A stretch of 64,000 bases of DNA from Rhodococcus sp. W8901 (GCF_013348805.1 NZ_CP054690.1:620001-684000), one strand, 5' to 3'; positions 53,038 through 62,589 are shown, counted from the first letter of the stretch. The notes: generated by a model from the letters alone, not told the origin. Program-made: numbers and translations.

Positions 53038-53970
53038 TCAGCCTCGCTGGGGCGCGATCTCGGCCGCGAACTCGGCGAGGAAGTCCACCAGCGCGGCCGC
53101 GGACGGGCTCAGCGTGCGACCGGCCGAGAGCGTGACCCCGACGCTGTGGCCGATCGGATCCAGCGTGATCGGCAGCGTGGTCAGCCGGGCGTCGTCCCGG
53201 GGGATCAGGCTCGGGAGCACCGCCACCATATCGGTCTCGAGCAGCAGCTGGCGCACCGTCAGGAACGACGTGGCCTCCACCCGGTTCTCCGGGAGGGAGA
53301 GGCTGTTCCGGGCGAAGAACTCCTCGAGCTCCCGACGCAGCGCGGTTTCCACCCCGGGCAGGATCCACGGGTACTGGGTGAGATCGCTCAGTCGGATGTC
53401 ATCGCGACCCGCGAGTGGATGTCCCACGCGCGTCACGAGTTCCACCGACTCGGCGTACAACGTGCGCCGCACCGCCATCTCGTCGGTGGGGGAGGTGAGC
53501 CTGCCGACGATGAGATCGATACGCCCGGACTGCAGTTCGGTCAGCAGCATCTCCGGCGTGCCCTCGCGCACGATCACCGTCAGCAGCGGTCGCTCGTTCT
53601 TCAGTCTGGCGATCGCACCGGGCAGCAGCACGTTCGAACCCGCGAGATGTGTTCCGACGACAACGGTTCCGCGGTCGGCGTCCGCAAGCTCGACGACGTG
53701 CCGGCCGGCCTGGGTCAGTTGCGCGATGACCGCTCGGGCGTGCGCCGTGAACGCCTCGCCGAAGATGGTCGGGGTGATTCCCCGTGGGCCGCGGTCGTAC
53801 AGGGACACACCGAGAATCGACTCGAGATCGTGCAGGCTGCGCGTCGCGACGGGTTGCGTGACGTGGAGTGCCGCGGCCGCGGCGACGACGCTGCCCTGAC
53901 TGGTCAGCGCGTCGACGAGGAGCAGGTGGCGGAGCTTGAGGCGCCCGTCCAGCAGTTTGGGCATGTCCAT
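53038..53970 (-). CDS. LysR-family regulator
   Basis: A 310-residue LysR regulator. The helix-turn-helix LTSQGSVVAAAAALHVTQPV lies near residues 22-42, and the effector domain begins near 95 (GTVVVGTHLAGSNVLLPGA). The PcaQ/GbpR subgroup resembles it best. It sits beside the transporter and hydrolase genes and is the natural candidate to bind the repeated CGATT-GGCATTTGT motif and activate the cluster. Confidence 0.8.
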   Translation of the reverse strand: MDMPKLLDGRLKLRHLLLVDALTSQGSVVAAAAALHVTQPVATRSLHDLESILGVSLYDRGPRGITPTIFGEAFTAHARAVIAQLTQAGRHVVELADADRGTVVVGTHLAGSNVLLPGAIARLKNERPLLTVIVREGTPEMLLTELQSGRIDLIVGRLTSPTDEMAVRRTLYAESVELVTRVGHPLAGRDDIRLSDLTQYPWILPGVETALRRELEEFFARNSLSLPENRVEATSFLTVRQLLLETDMVAVLPSLIPRDDARLTTLPITLDPIGHSVGVTLSAGRTLSPSAAALVDFLAEFAAEIAPQRG

Positions 53971-54083
53971 GGTGGAATCCTAGCGACGACCGCATCCGAC
54001 GTATACCGTCAGCGGTTTGGCGGTTGCGATGCGCAACTGTACTGCGGCGAGGCGGATTTCGAGGTCTCGGTGGTGCAGCGCCC

Positions 54084-54941
54084 TCAGGACGTGTGCTCGA
54101 GGCCCGCGAACAGCCCGAGCAGTGCGGTACTCAGAGCCGACGCGGGATCGGCGAGATCGAGGAACACGTCGTAATGATTACGGTCCGGGATCACCAGGAG
54201 TTCGCTCTCGGATCGACGGGCCCACGCGCTGTGGAACCTCCGACTCTGGGCGAGGAACCCGACGCCGTCGTGCTCGGCCACGGCGACCACCGCCCGCGGA
54301 CCGACCCGGTCGGTCTGCAACATCGGGCTCAGCGCACTCGCCCGTGGGGTGTCGAGGCTCAACCACTCGTTCGCGAACGAGTTCACGAGTGGCCGGATGT
54401 CGAACAGTCCGCTGATCGGCATCGCCGCGCGGACCACGTCGTCCGGCAGACCGAGCGGATCCTGCCAGCCGGGGACCATCGTGGTGGCGGTCAGGTGGCC
54501 GCCCGCGGAGCTGCCGCCCACCACGATGCGGTTCGGGTCCAGTCCGTGCTCCGCGCCGTGGTGGTACACCCACGCGACCGCCGCTCGCACCTGCCGGACG
54601 ATCTCCTCGAGCGGGGTGTCGGGGGCGAGGCCGTAGTCGACCGCGACGGTGGCGATGCCGGCGGCGTCGAGCATGCGCGCCATGAACGCGGTGTGGTGCC
54701 GCGACAGCGCCCGCCAGTACCCGCCGTGGATCGCCACGAACACCGGTCGCAGCCCGGTCCCCGTTCCCCAGACATCGAGGCGCTCGAGGCTGTCGGGGTC
54801 GTAGCGCAGATCCTGGCACCCGTCGAGCCCGTCGACGGCCTCGCGCGAGCGCTGCCGATACTCCTCGATCGTGGCATCGAACAGTTCGGCGGAGACGGTG
54901 TTGCGGACGTTGTAGTCCGCATCGATCTGCGGGTCGGTCAT
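54084..54941 (-). CDS. Alpha/beta hydrolase, kynurenine-formamidase-like
   Basis: A 285-residue alpha/beta hydrolase. HGGYWRALSRHHTAFMAR near residue 72 is the oxyanion-hole motif typical of arylformamidases, the nucleophile Ser is in VVGGSSAGGHLT near 143, and the Asp and His near the end complete the triad (HDG, NHYDVF). N-formylkynurenine hydrolysis fits the neighbouring 3-hydroxyanthranilate pathway, but a general esterase is possible. It follows LysR in the opposite direction from the operon. Confidence 0.7.
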   Translation of the reverse strand: MTDPQIDADYNVRNTVSAELFDATIEEYRQRSREAVDGLDGCQDLRYDPDSLERLDVWGTGTGLRPVFVAIHGGYWRALSRHHTAFMARMLDAAGIATVAVDYGLAPDTPLEEIVRQVRAAVAWVYHHGAEHGLDPNRIVVGGSSAGGHLTATTMVPGWQDPLGLPDDVVRAAMPISGLFDIRPLVNSFANEWLSLDTPRASALSPMLQTDRVGPRAVVAVAEHDGVGFLAQSRRFHSAWARRSESELLVIPDRNHYDVFLDLADPASALSTALLGLFAGLEHTS

Positions 54942-55037
54942 CCTCCCATCCTCTGGGGCGAAGCGAATGCCTGTCGAATGCGAAATCCGGGCAGAGGTAT
55001 GACCGTGCAGCTATGGCTACTCGACCACAGAAACGAC

Positions 55038-55073
55038 GAAGCCGCCCGGCCCCGGATGGGGACAGGCGGCTTC
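55038..55073. terminator. Terminator after crp
   Basis: Arms GAAGCCGCC and GGCGGCTTC (55038-55046 / 55065-55073) close a GC-rich hairpin just past the crp stop. Confidence 0.6.
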
Positions 55074-55102
55074 GGGTCGTTCGGTGCCGGTCGCTCGCGC
55101 GA

Positions 55103-55777
55103 TCAGCGAGCGCGGCGCGCCAGACGCTCCGAGTCGGAGATCAGGACGCTCTTGCCCTCGAGCCGCAGCCAGCCGCGGTGCGCGAAGTCGGCCAGGGCCT
55201 TGTTCACGGTTTCGCGGGAGGCGCCGACGAGCTGGGCGATCTCTTCCTGCGTGAGGTCGTGCGTCACGCGGAGCGAGCCGGCCTCCTGGGTGCCGAAGCG
55301 CTGCGCGAGCTGCAGCAGTGCCTTGGCGACACGACCCGGGACGTCGGTGAAGATCAGGTCCGCGAGGTTGTTGTTGGTCCGGCGCAGGCGACGCGCGAGA
55401 ACACGCAGCAGCTGCTCCGCGATCTCCGGGCGCTGGTCGATCCACGACTTCAGAGCGTCGCGGTCCATGCTCACGGCGCGAACCTCGGTGACCGTGGTCG
55501 CGGTCGACGTACGCGGACCCGGGTCGAAGATCGACAGCTCGCCGAACATGTCCGACGGACCCATGATCGTCAGCAGGTTCTCGCGGCCGTCCGGCGAACG
55601 GCGGCCGAGCTTCACCTTGCCGGAGACGATGATGTACAGACGATCGCCGGGCTCACCCTCGTTGAAGATGACGTGCCCGCGCGGGAAATCGACGGGCTGA
55701 AGCTGCTTGACCAGCGCAGCCACCGCCGAGGGCTCGACTCCTTGGAAGATGCCGGCTCTGGCCAGGACCTCGTCCAC
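55103..55777 (-). CDS. crp: cAMP receptor protein (Crp/GlxR type)
   Basis: A 224-residue CRP/FNR-family regulator. The cyclic-nucleotide domain has [20 protein letters not shown] near residues 79-98 (cAMP pocket R in PRTST), and the DNA-recognition helix is in [20 protein letters not shown] near 175-195. This matches Rv3676/GlxR, the global carbon regulator of the order. GTG 55777. In mycobacteria it is beside the MBL gene. Confidence 0.9.
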   Translation of the reverse strand: MDEVLARAGIFQGVEPSAVAALVKQLQPVDFPRGHVIFNEGEPGDRLYIIVSGKVKLGRRSPDGRENLLTIMGPSDMFGELSIFDPGPRTSTATTVTEVRAVSMDRDALKSWIDQRPEIAEQLLRVLARRLRRTNNNLADLIFTDVPGRVAKALLQLAQRFGTQEAGSLRVTHDLTQEEIAQLVGASRETVNKALADFAHRGWLRLEGKSVLISDSERLARRAR

Positions 55778-55876
55778 GTGCGCTCCTTTGGAAAAATCTG
55801 TTCATCAATGCAAGTTGCTGCACGTCGACTGAGGTCTCATGCAACGAGTACGAGAAGAAAGTCTACTTGGCATCGC

Positions 55877-55892
55877 TGTGGGACGAGTCACG
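55877..55892. promoter_or_regulatory. Crp-like site upstream of crp
   Basis: TGTGGGACGAGTCACG keeps GTG-N8-CAC of the TGTGA-N6-TCACA consensus with two mismatches, about 100 nt upstream of the crp start; autoregulation is likely. Confidence 0.45.
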
Positions 55893-55990
55893 GACACCAC
55901 GTAGAGTTCTACAACTTTGCGAAAATCCCTCCCCGGACTGTTCGAGGAAGACACTCGAGGCCGATCGAATCGGCCGGCCGGCGCGCGGGA

Positions 55991-56272
55991 TCAGCTGGCG
56001 CGGCGGGTGCTCTCGGGGTTTTCCAGGTCGTCCGTGTCGTCGGCGATCTCGGTCTGACCACCCTTCTTCCGGCGACGGTGGAAACGGGCCAGCGCGTGGG
56101 GGAATCCCTCGTTGGCCAGGGTCGCCACCTCGTCCTGGCTGGCCTGGTCGAGGAACTCCTCGACCTCCTGCTCGCGGACGGTGAGACGCCGAAGTCGGAA
56201 CTCGACACGCTCCATCGCCAGCGCGAACAACATGAGCAGCACCGGGAACAGCACCACAGCCAGACCTTGCAT
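55991..56272 (-). CDS. Small membrane protein (Rv3675-like)
   Basis: A 93-residue protein with one N-terminal membrane segment ([18 protein letters not shown]) and a charged tail rich in Arg and Glu. It lies between crp and nth, as does Rv3675 in M. tuberculosis. ATG 56272 is preferred; an ATG at 56311 is possible. No function known. Confidence 0.7.
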   Translation of the reverse strand: MQGLAVVLFPVLLMLFALAMERVEFRLRRLTVREQEVEEFLDQASQDEVATLANEGFPHALARFHRRRKKGGQTEIADDTDDLENPESTRRAS

Positions 56273-56354
56273 ACCGGGAAGTAAACACTGCGAAGGTCTC
56301 AGAATCGACACAGTCCGGAATCCGATCGGACGCCGGGTCCGTAGAGTTGTCGAG

Positions 56355-57128
56355 GTGCATGCGACCTCAGGAGACGACCCGAATCAGGGTGCGGGTGCCG
56401 CCGCGACAGGCGAGTCCCGGCTCGCGCTCGTGCGCCGGGCACGGCGGATGAACCGCCGCCTGAAGGTGGCGTTTCCGCACGTCTACTGCGAGCTCGACTT
56501 CACGACGCCGCTCGAGCTCACGGTCGCGACGATCCTGTCGGCCCAGTGCACCGATGTGCGCGTCAACCAGGTCACTCCGGCATTGTTCGCGCGCTACCCG
56601 GACGCCCGCGCCTACGCGGAGGCCGACCGGACCGAGCTCGAGGAGTACATCCGGTCGACCGGTTTCTATCGCAACAAGGCGAACTCGATCATCGGCCTCG
56701 GGCAGGCTCTGCTCGAGCGCTACGACGGCGAGGTGCCCGGCAAGTTGAAGGACCTCGTGGCGCTGCCCGGGATCGGTCGCAAGACGGCGAACGTCGTCCT
56801 CGGGAACGCGTTCGGCGTGCCCGGAATCACAGTCGATACGCACTTCGGGCGGCTCGTCCGGCGCTGGAAGTGGACCGAGGAGACCGACCCGGTCAAGGTC
56901 GAGCACGCGGTCGGGGCACTCATCGAACGCAAGGAGTGGACCGACCTGTCGCACCGGGTGATCTTCCACGGTCGCCGGGTCTGTCATTCGCGCAAGCCCG
57001 CGTGCGGTGTGTGCGTGCTCGCGAAGGACTGCCCGTCCTTCGGTGCCGGGCCCACGGATCCGGTTGCGGCGGCCGCGCTCGTGAAGGGCCCGGAGACCGA
57101 GCACCTTCTCGAACTGGCAGGCATGTGA
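56355..57128 (+). CDS. nth: Endonuclease III
   Basis: A 257-residue DNA glycosylase/AP lyase removing oxidised pyrimidines. The helix-hairpin-helix [18 protein letters not shown] contains the catalytic Lys143, and the Asp161 lies in VDTHFGRL. The 4Fe-4S cluster ligands form [20 protein letters not shown] 56355 is a reasonable start. The stop overlaps the next gene by 4 nt. Same order as Rv3674c-Rv3671c. Confidence 0.9.
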   Translation: MHATSGDDPNQGAGAAATGESRLALVRRARRMNRRLKVAFPHVYCELDFTTPLELTVATILSAQCTDVRVNQVTPALFARYPDARAYAEADRTELEEYIRSTGFYRNKANSIIGLGQALLERYDGEVPGKLKDLVALPGIGRKTANVVLGNAFGVPGITVDTHFGRLVRRWKWTEETDPVKVEHAVGALIERKEWTDLSHRVIFHGRRVCHSRKPACGVCVLAKDCPSFGAGPTDPVAAAALVKGPETEHLLELAGM

Positions 57129-57802
57129 GCGGTATGCGGATCTCGAATGCCGCGCGGTGGAGCCTGGCCGCGCTCGTGGTGGTGGCGGCGCTCGTCGTGG
57201 CGATCTGGCCGCGCGGCGACAGCGACGAACAGGAGATCGGGGACTACCCTGGTGCGGGCCGCTCGACGTCGCAGCAGGAGCGTCGGGCTTCGGACTCGCC
57301 CGAGGCCCTGGCCCCGCTGCGGGCTGAGGCCGCACTCGCACCGTGCCCCATGGCCGCCGGCCCCGCACCCGACGGTTCCGTGTTGACGGGCATCACGCTC
57401 GAGTGCCTCGGCGACGGCACCCGAGTCGACCTCGGTGCCGCGCTCGCGGGCAAGCCGGTGTTGCTGAACATCTGGGCCTACTGGTGCGGGCCGTGCCGGG
57501 AGGAACTGCCGTATCTCCAGCAATATGCGGACCGTGCGGGCGACGCGGTTACCGTTCTGACGGTGCACACCGATTCCAACGAGGCCAACGCGCTCGCCCG
57601 ACTCGCCGAGTACGACGTGCACCTGCCCGGCGTCCAGGACGGTGCGGTGCGGGTGCAGGCGGCCGTCGGGTCGCCCGCTGTGCTGCCGGTGTCCGTGCTG
57701 ATCCGTCCGGACGGCACCGTCGCGAAGATCCTGCCGCAGCCGTTCCGGAGCGTCGACGAGATCGCCGACGTCGTCCAGCAGTATCTCGGCGTCGCCGCAT
57801 GA
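57125..57802 (+). CDS. Membrane-anchored thioredoxin-like (TlpA-type) protein
   Basis: A 225-residue protein with an N-terminal membrane anchor (residues 12-31) and an extracytoplasmic thioredoxin domain with [11 protein letters not shown] near residue 120. The CGPC pair fits disulphide reduction or exchange. A cis-Pro segment VLPVSV is also present. GTG 57125 overlaps nth by 4 nt (ATG 57134 is an alternative). The gene is the Rv3673c equivalent. Confidence 0.85.
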   Translation: MSGMRISNAARWSLAALVVVAALVVAIWPRGDSDEQEIGDYPGAGRSTSQQERRASDSPEALAPLRAEAALAPCPMAAGPAPDGSVLTGITLECLGDGTRVDLGAALAGKPVLLNIWAYWCGPCREELPYLQQYADRAGDAVTVLTVHTDSNEANALARLAEYDVHLPGVQDGAVRVQAAVGSPAVLPVSVLIRPDGTVAKILPQPFRSVDEIADVVQQYLGVAA

Positions 57803-58563
57803 GCCTCTACCCGCAGTCCGGCGGGGCTCCCGAATGGCTGCGCGCGGTGACGAGCACCCTCCCCGCCGACCCCAACCGCGTCAACCCGGTGCTGAACCGA
57901 CGGTCGCCGACGGGCGCCAGGGTGCGGCCCGCCGCGGTACTGGTGCTGTTCGGCGGCTCGCACGAGTCCGATCCGCTCGCCATCGGCGGGCTGCCCGCCG
58001 ACGCCGACGTCCTGCTCACCCAGCGCGCATCGACGATGCGGCAGCACAGCGGGCAGGTCGCATTCCCCGGCGGTGCAGCCGACCCGGAGGACGACGGTCC
58101 CGTCGACACCGCGCTCCGGGAGGCGGAGGAAGAGACCGGCCTGGTGCGCAGCGGCGTCCAACCGCTCGCGACGCTGCCCGAGATCTTCATCCCGCCGTCC
58201 GGGTTCGACGTCACTCCCGTGCTCGCGTACTGGCGCGACCCCAGCCCGGTCGGCGTCGTGGACCCCGCCGAGGCCGAGCGGGTGGTGCGGGTCCCGCTGC
58301 GGGAGCTGATCGACCCGGACAACCGGTTCCAGGTCCGGCACCGCGCCGGCTACCAGGGCCCCGCGTTCGAGGTGGACGGAATGCTCGTGTGGGGATTCAC
58401 CGCGGGCGTGCTCGCCGGGCTCCTGGCCGTGTCCGGCTGGGAACTCGAATGGGACCACCGCGACATCCGAGACCTCGATGCCACGCTCACCCAGGTGGAC
58501 AGCGGACTGGAGAACACCGAACCCGGACACCTGCGTCCGGGTCGAGGAATGGGGGAGCGTTGA
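57799..58563 (+). CDS. Nudix hydrolase (CoA pyrophosphatase-like)
   Basis: A 254-residue Nudix protein. QHSGQVAFPGGAADPEDDG and REAEEETGL form the Nudix box near residues 90-120, with the UPF0035-type upstream part LLTQRASTMRQHSGQ of CoA pyrophosphatases. It overlaps the thioredoxin gene and marP by 4 nt each. Confidence 0.85.
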   Translation: MSLYPQSGGAPEWLRAVTSTLPADPNRVNPVLNRRSPTGARVRPAAVLVLFGGSHESDPLAIGGLPADADVLLTQRASTMRQHSGQVAFPGGAADPEDDGPVDTALREAEEETGLVRSGVQPLATLPEIFIPPSGFDVTPVLAYWRDPSPVGVVDPAEAERVVRVPLRELIDPDNRFQVRHRAGYQGPAFEVDGMLVWGFTAGVLAGLLAVSGWELEWDHRDIRDLDATLTQVDSGLENTEPGHLRPGRGMGER

Positions 58564-59750
58564 GCGGATCGGGTTGGATCGATCTGGCCGTGATCCTGGT
58601 GGCGCTGCTCGCGGCGTCGTCGGGGTGGCGGCAGGGTGCGGTCGCGTCGGCGCTCGCGTTCCTCGGGGTCGTGCTCGGTGCCGTCGCCGGCATCCTCATC
58701 GCACCGCACGTCCTGGTCCACGTGGACGAGGGCCGGATGCGGGTCCTCGCCGGCATCGCGCTGATCGTCGCGCTGGTCGTGATCGGCGAGGTCGCGGGCA
58801 TGGTGCTGGGGCGGGCGGCCCGCAGCGGCATTCACAGCCCGGTGGCTCGGTCGGTGGACAGTTTCGTCGGCGCAGGACTGCAGTTGACCGCGGTGCTGGT
58901 TGCCGCCTGGCTGCTCGCGATCCCGCTCACCTCGTCGACCCAGGCCAATGTGGCCGGCGCGGTCCGCGGATCCAAGGTGCTCACCGCCGTCGACGACGTC
59001 GCCCCCGACTGGCTACGCCAGGTGCCCAGCGAGTTTTCGGCACTGCTCGACACCTCCGGACTTCCCGACGTCATCGGTCCGTTCGGCCGCACGCCGATCA
59101 CGAACGTCGAGCCGCCGGACCCGAGTGTGCTCGCGAGCCCGGTGGCGCAGCGGCTGCAGTCGAGTGTCCTGCGGATTCGCGGCGTCGCACCGAGTTGTCA
59201 GAAGGCGCTCGAAGGCTCCGGATTCGTGGTGGGACCTGAGCGCGTCATGACCAACGCCCACGTCGTCGCCGGGACGTCGGCGGTCACCGTCGACACCGCC
59301 GACGGGCCGCTCGACGCCCGCGTCGTGGTGTTCGATCCGGCCGTGGACGTCGCCGTCCTCGACGTGCCGGGGCTGCGGGCCACGCCACTCACCTTCGCCC
59401 CCGAGCAGGCGCGGACCGGTGACAGTGCCATCGTCCTCGGCTACCCGGGCGGTGGGCCCTACACCGCCAGCGCTGCACGCATCCGTGAGGTTCTGGACCT
59501 GCGCGGCCCGGACATCTACCGGTCCGGCACGGTCGAGCGTGAGGTCTACACCGTGCGCGGGTCGATCCGTCAGGGCAACTCGGGTGGCCCGCTGGTCGAT
59601 GAGAAGGGGCAGGTCCTGGGTGTGGTGTTCGGTGCCGCCGTCGACGACAGCGACACCGGGTTCGTGCTCACCGCCGATGAGGTCTCCCGTCAGCTCGACC
59701 TGGCCGGCCAGTCCACGGAAACGGTCGGGACCGGGGTGTGCATCGTCTGA
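58560..59750 (+). CDS. marP: Membrane serine protease MarP
   Basis: A 396-residue protease with four membrane segments in residues 5-125 (CvpA-like) and a periplasmic chymotrypsin-type domain. The triad is H234 (TNAHVV), D263 (DVAVLDV) and S341 (GNSGGPL), close to M. tuberculosis MarP numbering, where it is needed for acid and oxidative-stress resistance. The TTG start at 58560 overlaps the Nudix stop by 4 nt and follows GGGGGAG. Confidence 0.9.
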   Translation: MSGSGWIDLAVILVALLAASSGWRQGAVASALAFLGVVLGAVAGILIAPHVLVHVDEGRMRVLAGIALIVALVVIGEVAGMVLGRAARSGIHSPVARSVDSFVGAGLQLTAVLVAAWLLAIPLTSSTQANVAGAVRGSKVLTAVDDVAPDWLRQVPSEFSALLDTSGLPDVIGPFGRTPITNVEPPDPSVLASPVAQRLQSSVLRIRGVAPSCQKALEGSGFVVGPERVMTNAHVVAGTSAVTVDTADGPLDARVVVFDPAVDVAVLDVPGLRATPLTFAPEQARTGDSAIVLGYPGGGPYTASAARIREVLDLRGPDIYRSGTVEREVYTVRGSIRQGNSGGPLVDEKGQVLGVVFGAAVDDSDTGFVLTADEVSRQLDLAGQSTETVGTGVCIV

Positions 59751-59780
59751 GTCCGGGTGGCCTGTGCCGCCCGGGCTCAG
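59747..59780. terminator. Bidirectional terminator marP/hydrolase
   Basis: A 14-bp stem with two G-U pairs (59747-59760 / 59767-59780) covers the end of marP and of the convergent hydrolase gene. Confidence 0.6.
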
Positions 59781-60724
59781 CGTGAGGCGAGCGCGAACCG
59801 CGTCAGTTCCGCGGTGACCTCGTCGGGGGACTCCTGGTGTGCGAAGTGGCCGGCGCCCGCGATCCGGTGCAGTTGCTGTCCCGGCGCGTGCGCGGTGGAC
59901 TGCTCGACGGTCCTCGCGAGGACGTAGCGGTCCAGCGTGCCGTGGATCTGCAGGACCGGGATCTGAACCTGCTTGTCCATCGCCGTCATGAAGCGGTGGC
60001 CGTCCGGGCGGAACTGGCTGCGGAACGCCCACCGCTGGTACTCCAGCGCCGAGTGCGCGACCCGGGGAATCTGGATCGCCGACCGGAGCCGGTTCGCCAC
60101 GTCGGCGAACTGCTCCGACTGCGGCCACGCCGGACCGGATCGGGCGCGCAGGAGGCGTTCGACCTCGGCGCCGTCGTCGCGGACCAGTCGTCGCTCCGGC
60201 CGCCACGGCACCTGGTAATCGAGGAACGTCGGCAGCAGCGCGGACCGCTGTCGGCGGTCCTTCAGAACGGACTGCTTGAGCGCGATCGGGTGCGGCGAGC
60301 TGATCAGACCGATCGACCGCACGAGCCGCGGGTGCAGCAGTGTGGTCGCCCAGCAGACAAGTCCGCCGTCGGCGTGGCCGATGAGGGTGGCGTCGGTGTG
60401 GCCCATCGCCCGGATCAGTCCCGCGATGTCACCGGCGAGCGTCCAGCCGTCATAGCCGCGGGGCGGGGTGTCGGTGTCGCCGTAGCCGCGCAGGTCGACC
60501 GCGACGGTGCGGAAACCGGCGTCCGCGAGTGCGGGCAGCTGGTGGCGCCACGTCCACCAGAAGTCTGCGAAGCCGTGCAGGAGGACGACGAGCGGCGCGT
60601 CGGGGCGTGCGGGGCCGGTCTCCGCGGTGTGGATGCGGATGCCGTTCGCATGGATGTCACGATGCGTCCACGGTCCGTCGAAACGGACCGTGGACGGGTC
60701 GGGCTGTGTCACTGATTCGACCAC
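59777..60724 (-). CDS. ephE: Alpha/beta hydrolase, epoxide-hydrolase-like (EphE-type)
   Basis: A 315-residue alpha/beta hydrolase. The oxyanion HGFADFWWTWRHQLP near residue 49 and the nucleophile Asp in LIGHADGGLV near 114 fit epoxide hydrolases; GAGHFAHQE holds the His. The tyrosines of the cap that activate the epoxide are not all identified. GTG 60724 is a tentative start. The same position next to marP is occupied by ephE in M. tuberculosis. Confidence 0.8.
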   Translation of the reverse strand: MVESVTQPDPSTVRFDGPWTHRDIHANGIRIHTAETGPARPDAPLVVLLHGFADFWWTWRHQLPALADAGFRTVAVDLRGYGDTDTPPRGYDGWTLAGDIAGLIRAMGHTDATLIGHADGGLVCWATTLLHPRLVRSIGLISSPHPIALKQSVLKDRRQRSALLPTFLDYQVPWRPERRLVRDDGAEVERLLRARSGPAWPQSEQFADVANRLRSAIQIPRVAHSALEYQRWAFRSQFRPDGHRFMTAMDKQVQIPVLQIHGTLDRYVLARTVEQSTAHAPGQQLHRIAGAGHFAHQESPDEVTAELTRFALASR

Positions 60725-60731
60725 CGCCGGA

Positions 60732-61256
60732 TCAGCCGGCGGTGCCCGTTCCGGTACCCAGCGGGGACGCGCTGTCCGGGCGCTGGCCCGGCAGCACCGT
60801 CGCGGCCTGCTTGAGGGAGTCGATCGTCTTGTTCGGCGCGCGCACCTTGCGGACCCGCATGTAGCCGAGCAGCGCGAGGATGCCGGTGACGACCAGCATC
60901 AGCACGAAGACGATCAGGAACGACGCCCAGCGATCGAGCCACACGCTGAGCAGCTCCGCGAGGAAGAAAAAGAAGAAGAACGCGCTGAACACCAGCACGG
61001 CCAGCGCCAGGATGAAGAACAGGCTGCCCTGCAGCCCCTTCTTGACCTCGCTGGTGACCTCGGACTTCGCCAGCTCGACCTCGGCGCGGAACAGCGTCGA
61101 CACCTGGGCGGTCGCGTCGCGCACCAGGGTGCCGATCGACGCGGTCTCCGGGTTGTGGAGGTCGGTGAGGGGAATCGAGGAAACCGTGGTCGGGACGCCG
61201 TCGCCGGTGAACCGGCCGCCGTCTCCCGTGACTCCGTTGCCGTTGGTGACGCTCAC
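60732..61256 (-). CDS. Phage-holin-family membrane protein (Rv3669-like)
   Basis: A 174-residue protein with a cytoplasmic head, an amphipathic helix (AEVELAKSEVTSEVKKG), two long membrane helices (SLFFILALAVLVFSAFFFFF and a second near residue 110-135) and a basic tail. It fits the actinobacterial holin superfamily III (PF07332). 7 nt precede the EphE-like gene, so co-transcribed. Confidence 0.78.
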   Translation of the reverse strand: MSVTNGNGVTGDGGRFTGDGVPTTVSSIPLTDLHNPETASIGTLVRDATAQVSTLFRAEVELAKSEVTSEVKKGLQGSLFFILALAVLVFSAFFFFFFLAELLSVWLDRWASFLIVFVLMLVVTGILALLGYMRVRKVRAPNKTIDSLKQAATVLPGQRPDSASPLGTGTGTAG

Positions 61257-61314
61257 TTCTCGACCCCTCCAGGTTGTTCTGACGCGCTGGTTACTGCGAC
61301 CCGCGAGCGGTCAC

Positions 61315-62589
61315 TCACGAGCCCTCGGCAGCGGCGCGGGCCTGATGGACCCGTCCGCGTCGCAACAGTAGCGCCGATCCGAGCAGTGACGCAGCCAACG
61401 ACGTCACGAGCACCGCGGCCTTCGCGATGTCCGCTTCGCTGCCGTCGCCGATACCCGCGAGAGCAAGATCGGCCACCAGAAGGCTAACGGTGAACCCGAT
61501 CGCGCCGAGCACCGACAGGGCGAACATGTCGCGCATGCCCAGGAGTCGGGGCTTGGTCGCGATGCCCAGACGGATCGCGAGCCACGAGATACCGAAGATT
61601 CCGACGGTCTTGCCGACCAGGAGTCCGAGGATGATTGCCAGGCCGATGCGATCGGTGAACAGCTGCCCGAGGACCTGGCCGTTGATCGGGACGCCGGATG
61701 CGAACAGGGCGAACAGGGGCACGCAGATCGCCGCGGAGTACGGCTGCAGCCGGTGTTCGAGCCGGGTCGCGGGGGCGTACTGCTCGCCCGGATCGGTCCG
61801 GACCCGGGTGAGCAGGCCCAGCGCGACGCCGGCCAGTGTTGCGTGGATCCCCGCCTCGTGGACGCTGTACCAGGTCAGCAGGGCCAGCGGGACGTACAGC
61901 AGGGGTGTCGTGATGCGGCGCTTCTGCGCGTACCAGTAGACGACGAGGCACACGATCGCCGTCAGGATCCACAGCATCGCGATGGAACTGGTGAACAGCA
62001 CCGCGATCAGCACGATCGCGAGCAGGTCGTCGACCACCGCGAGGCTGAGCAGGAACACGCGGGCGCTCGCCGGGATCCGCGAGCCGGTCAGCGCGAGCAC
62101 ACCGAGCGCGAAGGCGATGTCGGTGGCGACCGGGATCGCCCAGCCGCGGTCCATGCCTGGGGCGCCGGCGCCGACGACGGCCGCGATGATCGCCGGCACC
62201 ACGACGCCGCCGCACGCGGCGATGATCGGCAGCAGCGCCTTCTTCCGGTCGGCCAGTTCGCCGACCACGAGCTCGCGTTTGAGCTCGAGACCAGCGACGA
62301 AGAAGAAGATCGCGAGCAGACCGTCCTGTGCCCAGGTGCCGAGGCTGAGGTTCAGGTGGATGGCGGCGGGGCCGATCTGCCAGTCCCGCAGTGACGTGTA
62401 AGCGTCGGCGAAGGGAGAGTTTGCCCACAGCACGGCCAGAGCGGCGGCGATCAGCAGGATGGACCCGCCCACCGTTTCGGTGCGGAGGTAGCGGGCGAGT
62501 TCGGAGCGTGCGGCAGAAATCAAGGAAAGCCTCTCACCTGGGGTTACGTCGGGTACGGCAAAGCTGTCGCCGACCAGACTTCCCGGCAC
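61315..62589 (-). CDS. nhaA: Na+/H+ antiporter NhaA
   Basis: A 424-residue NhaA-type antiporter with about twelve helices. ATDIAFALGVLAL and AVVDDLLAIVLI hold the two ion-binding aspartates in the family positions. GTG 62589 is taken as start. Its product lowers internal sodium in exchange for protons. It is divergent from the MHS transporter gene. Confidence 0.9.
   Translation of the reverse strand: MPGSLVGDSFAVPDVTPGERLSLISAARSELARYLRTETVGGSILLIAAALAVLWANSPFADAYTSLRDWQIGPAAIHLNLSLGTWAQDGLLAIFFFVAGLELKRELVVGELADRKKALLPIIAACGGVVVPAIIAAVVGAGAPGMDRGWAIPVATDIAFALGVLALTGSRIPASARVFLLSLAVVDDLLAIVLIAVLFTSSIAMLWILTAIVCLVVYWYAQKRRITTPLLYVPLALLTWYSVHEAGIHATLAGVALGLLTRVRTDPGEQYAPATRLEHRLQPYSAAICVPLFALFASGVPINGQVLGQLFTDRIGLAIILGLLVGKTVGIFGISWLAIRLGIATKPRLLGMRDMFALSVLGAIGFTVSLLVADLALAGIGDGSEADIAKAAVLVTSLAASLLGSALLLRRGRVHQARAAAEGS

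Noticed and set aside
54024-55700. 558-codon plus-strand frame over the formamidase-like and crp genes
   Set aside because: Antisense shadow of two well supported minus-strand genes.
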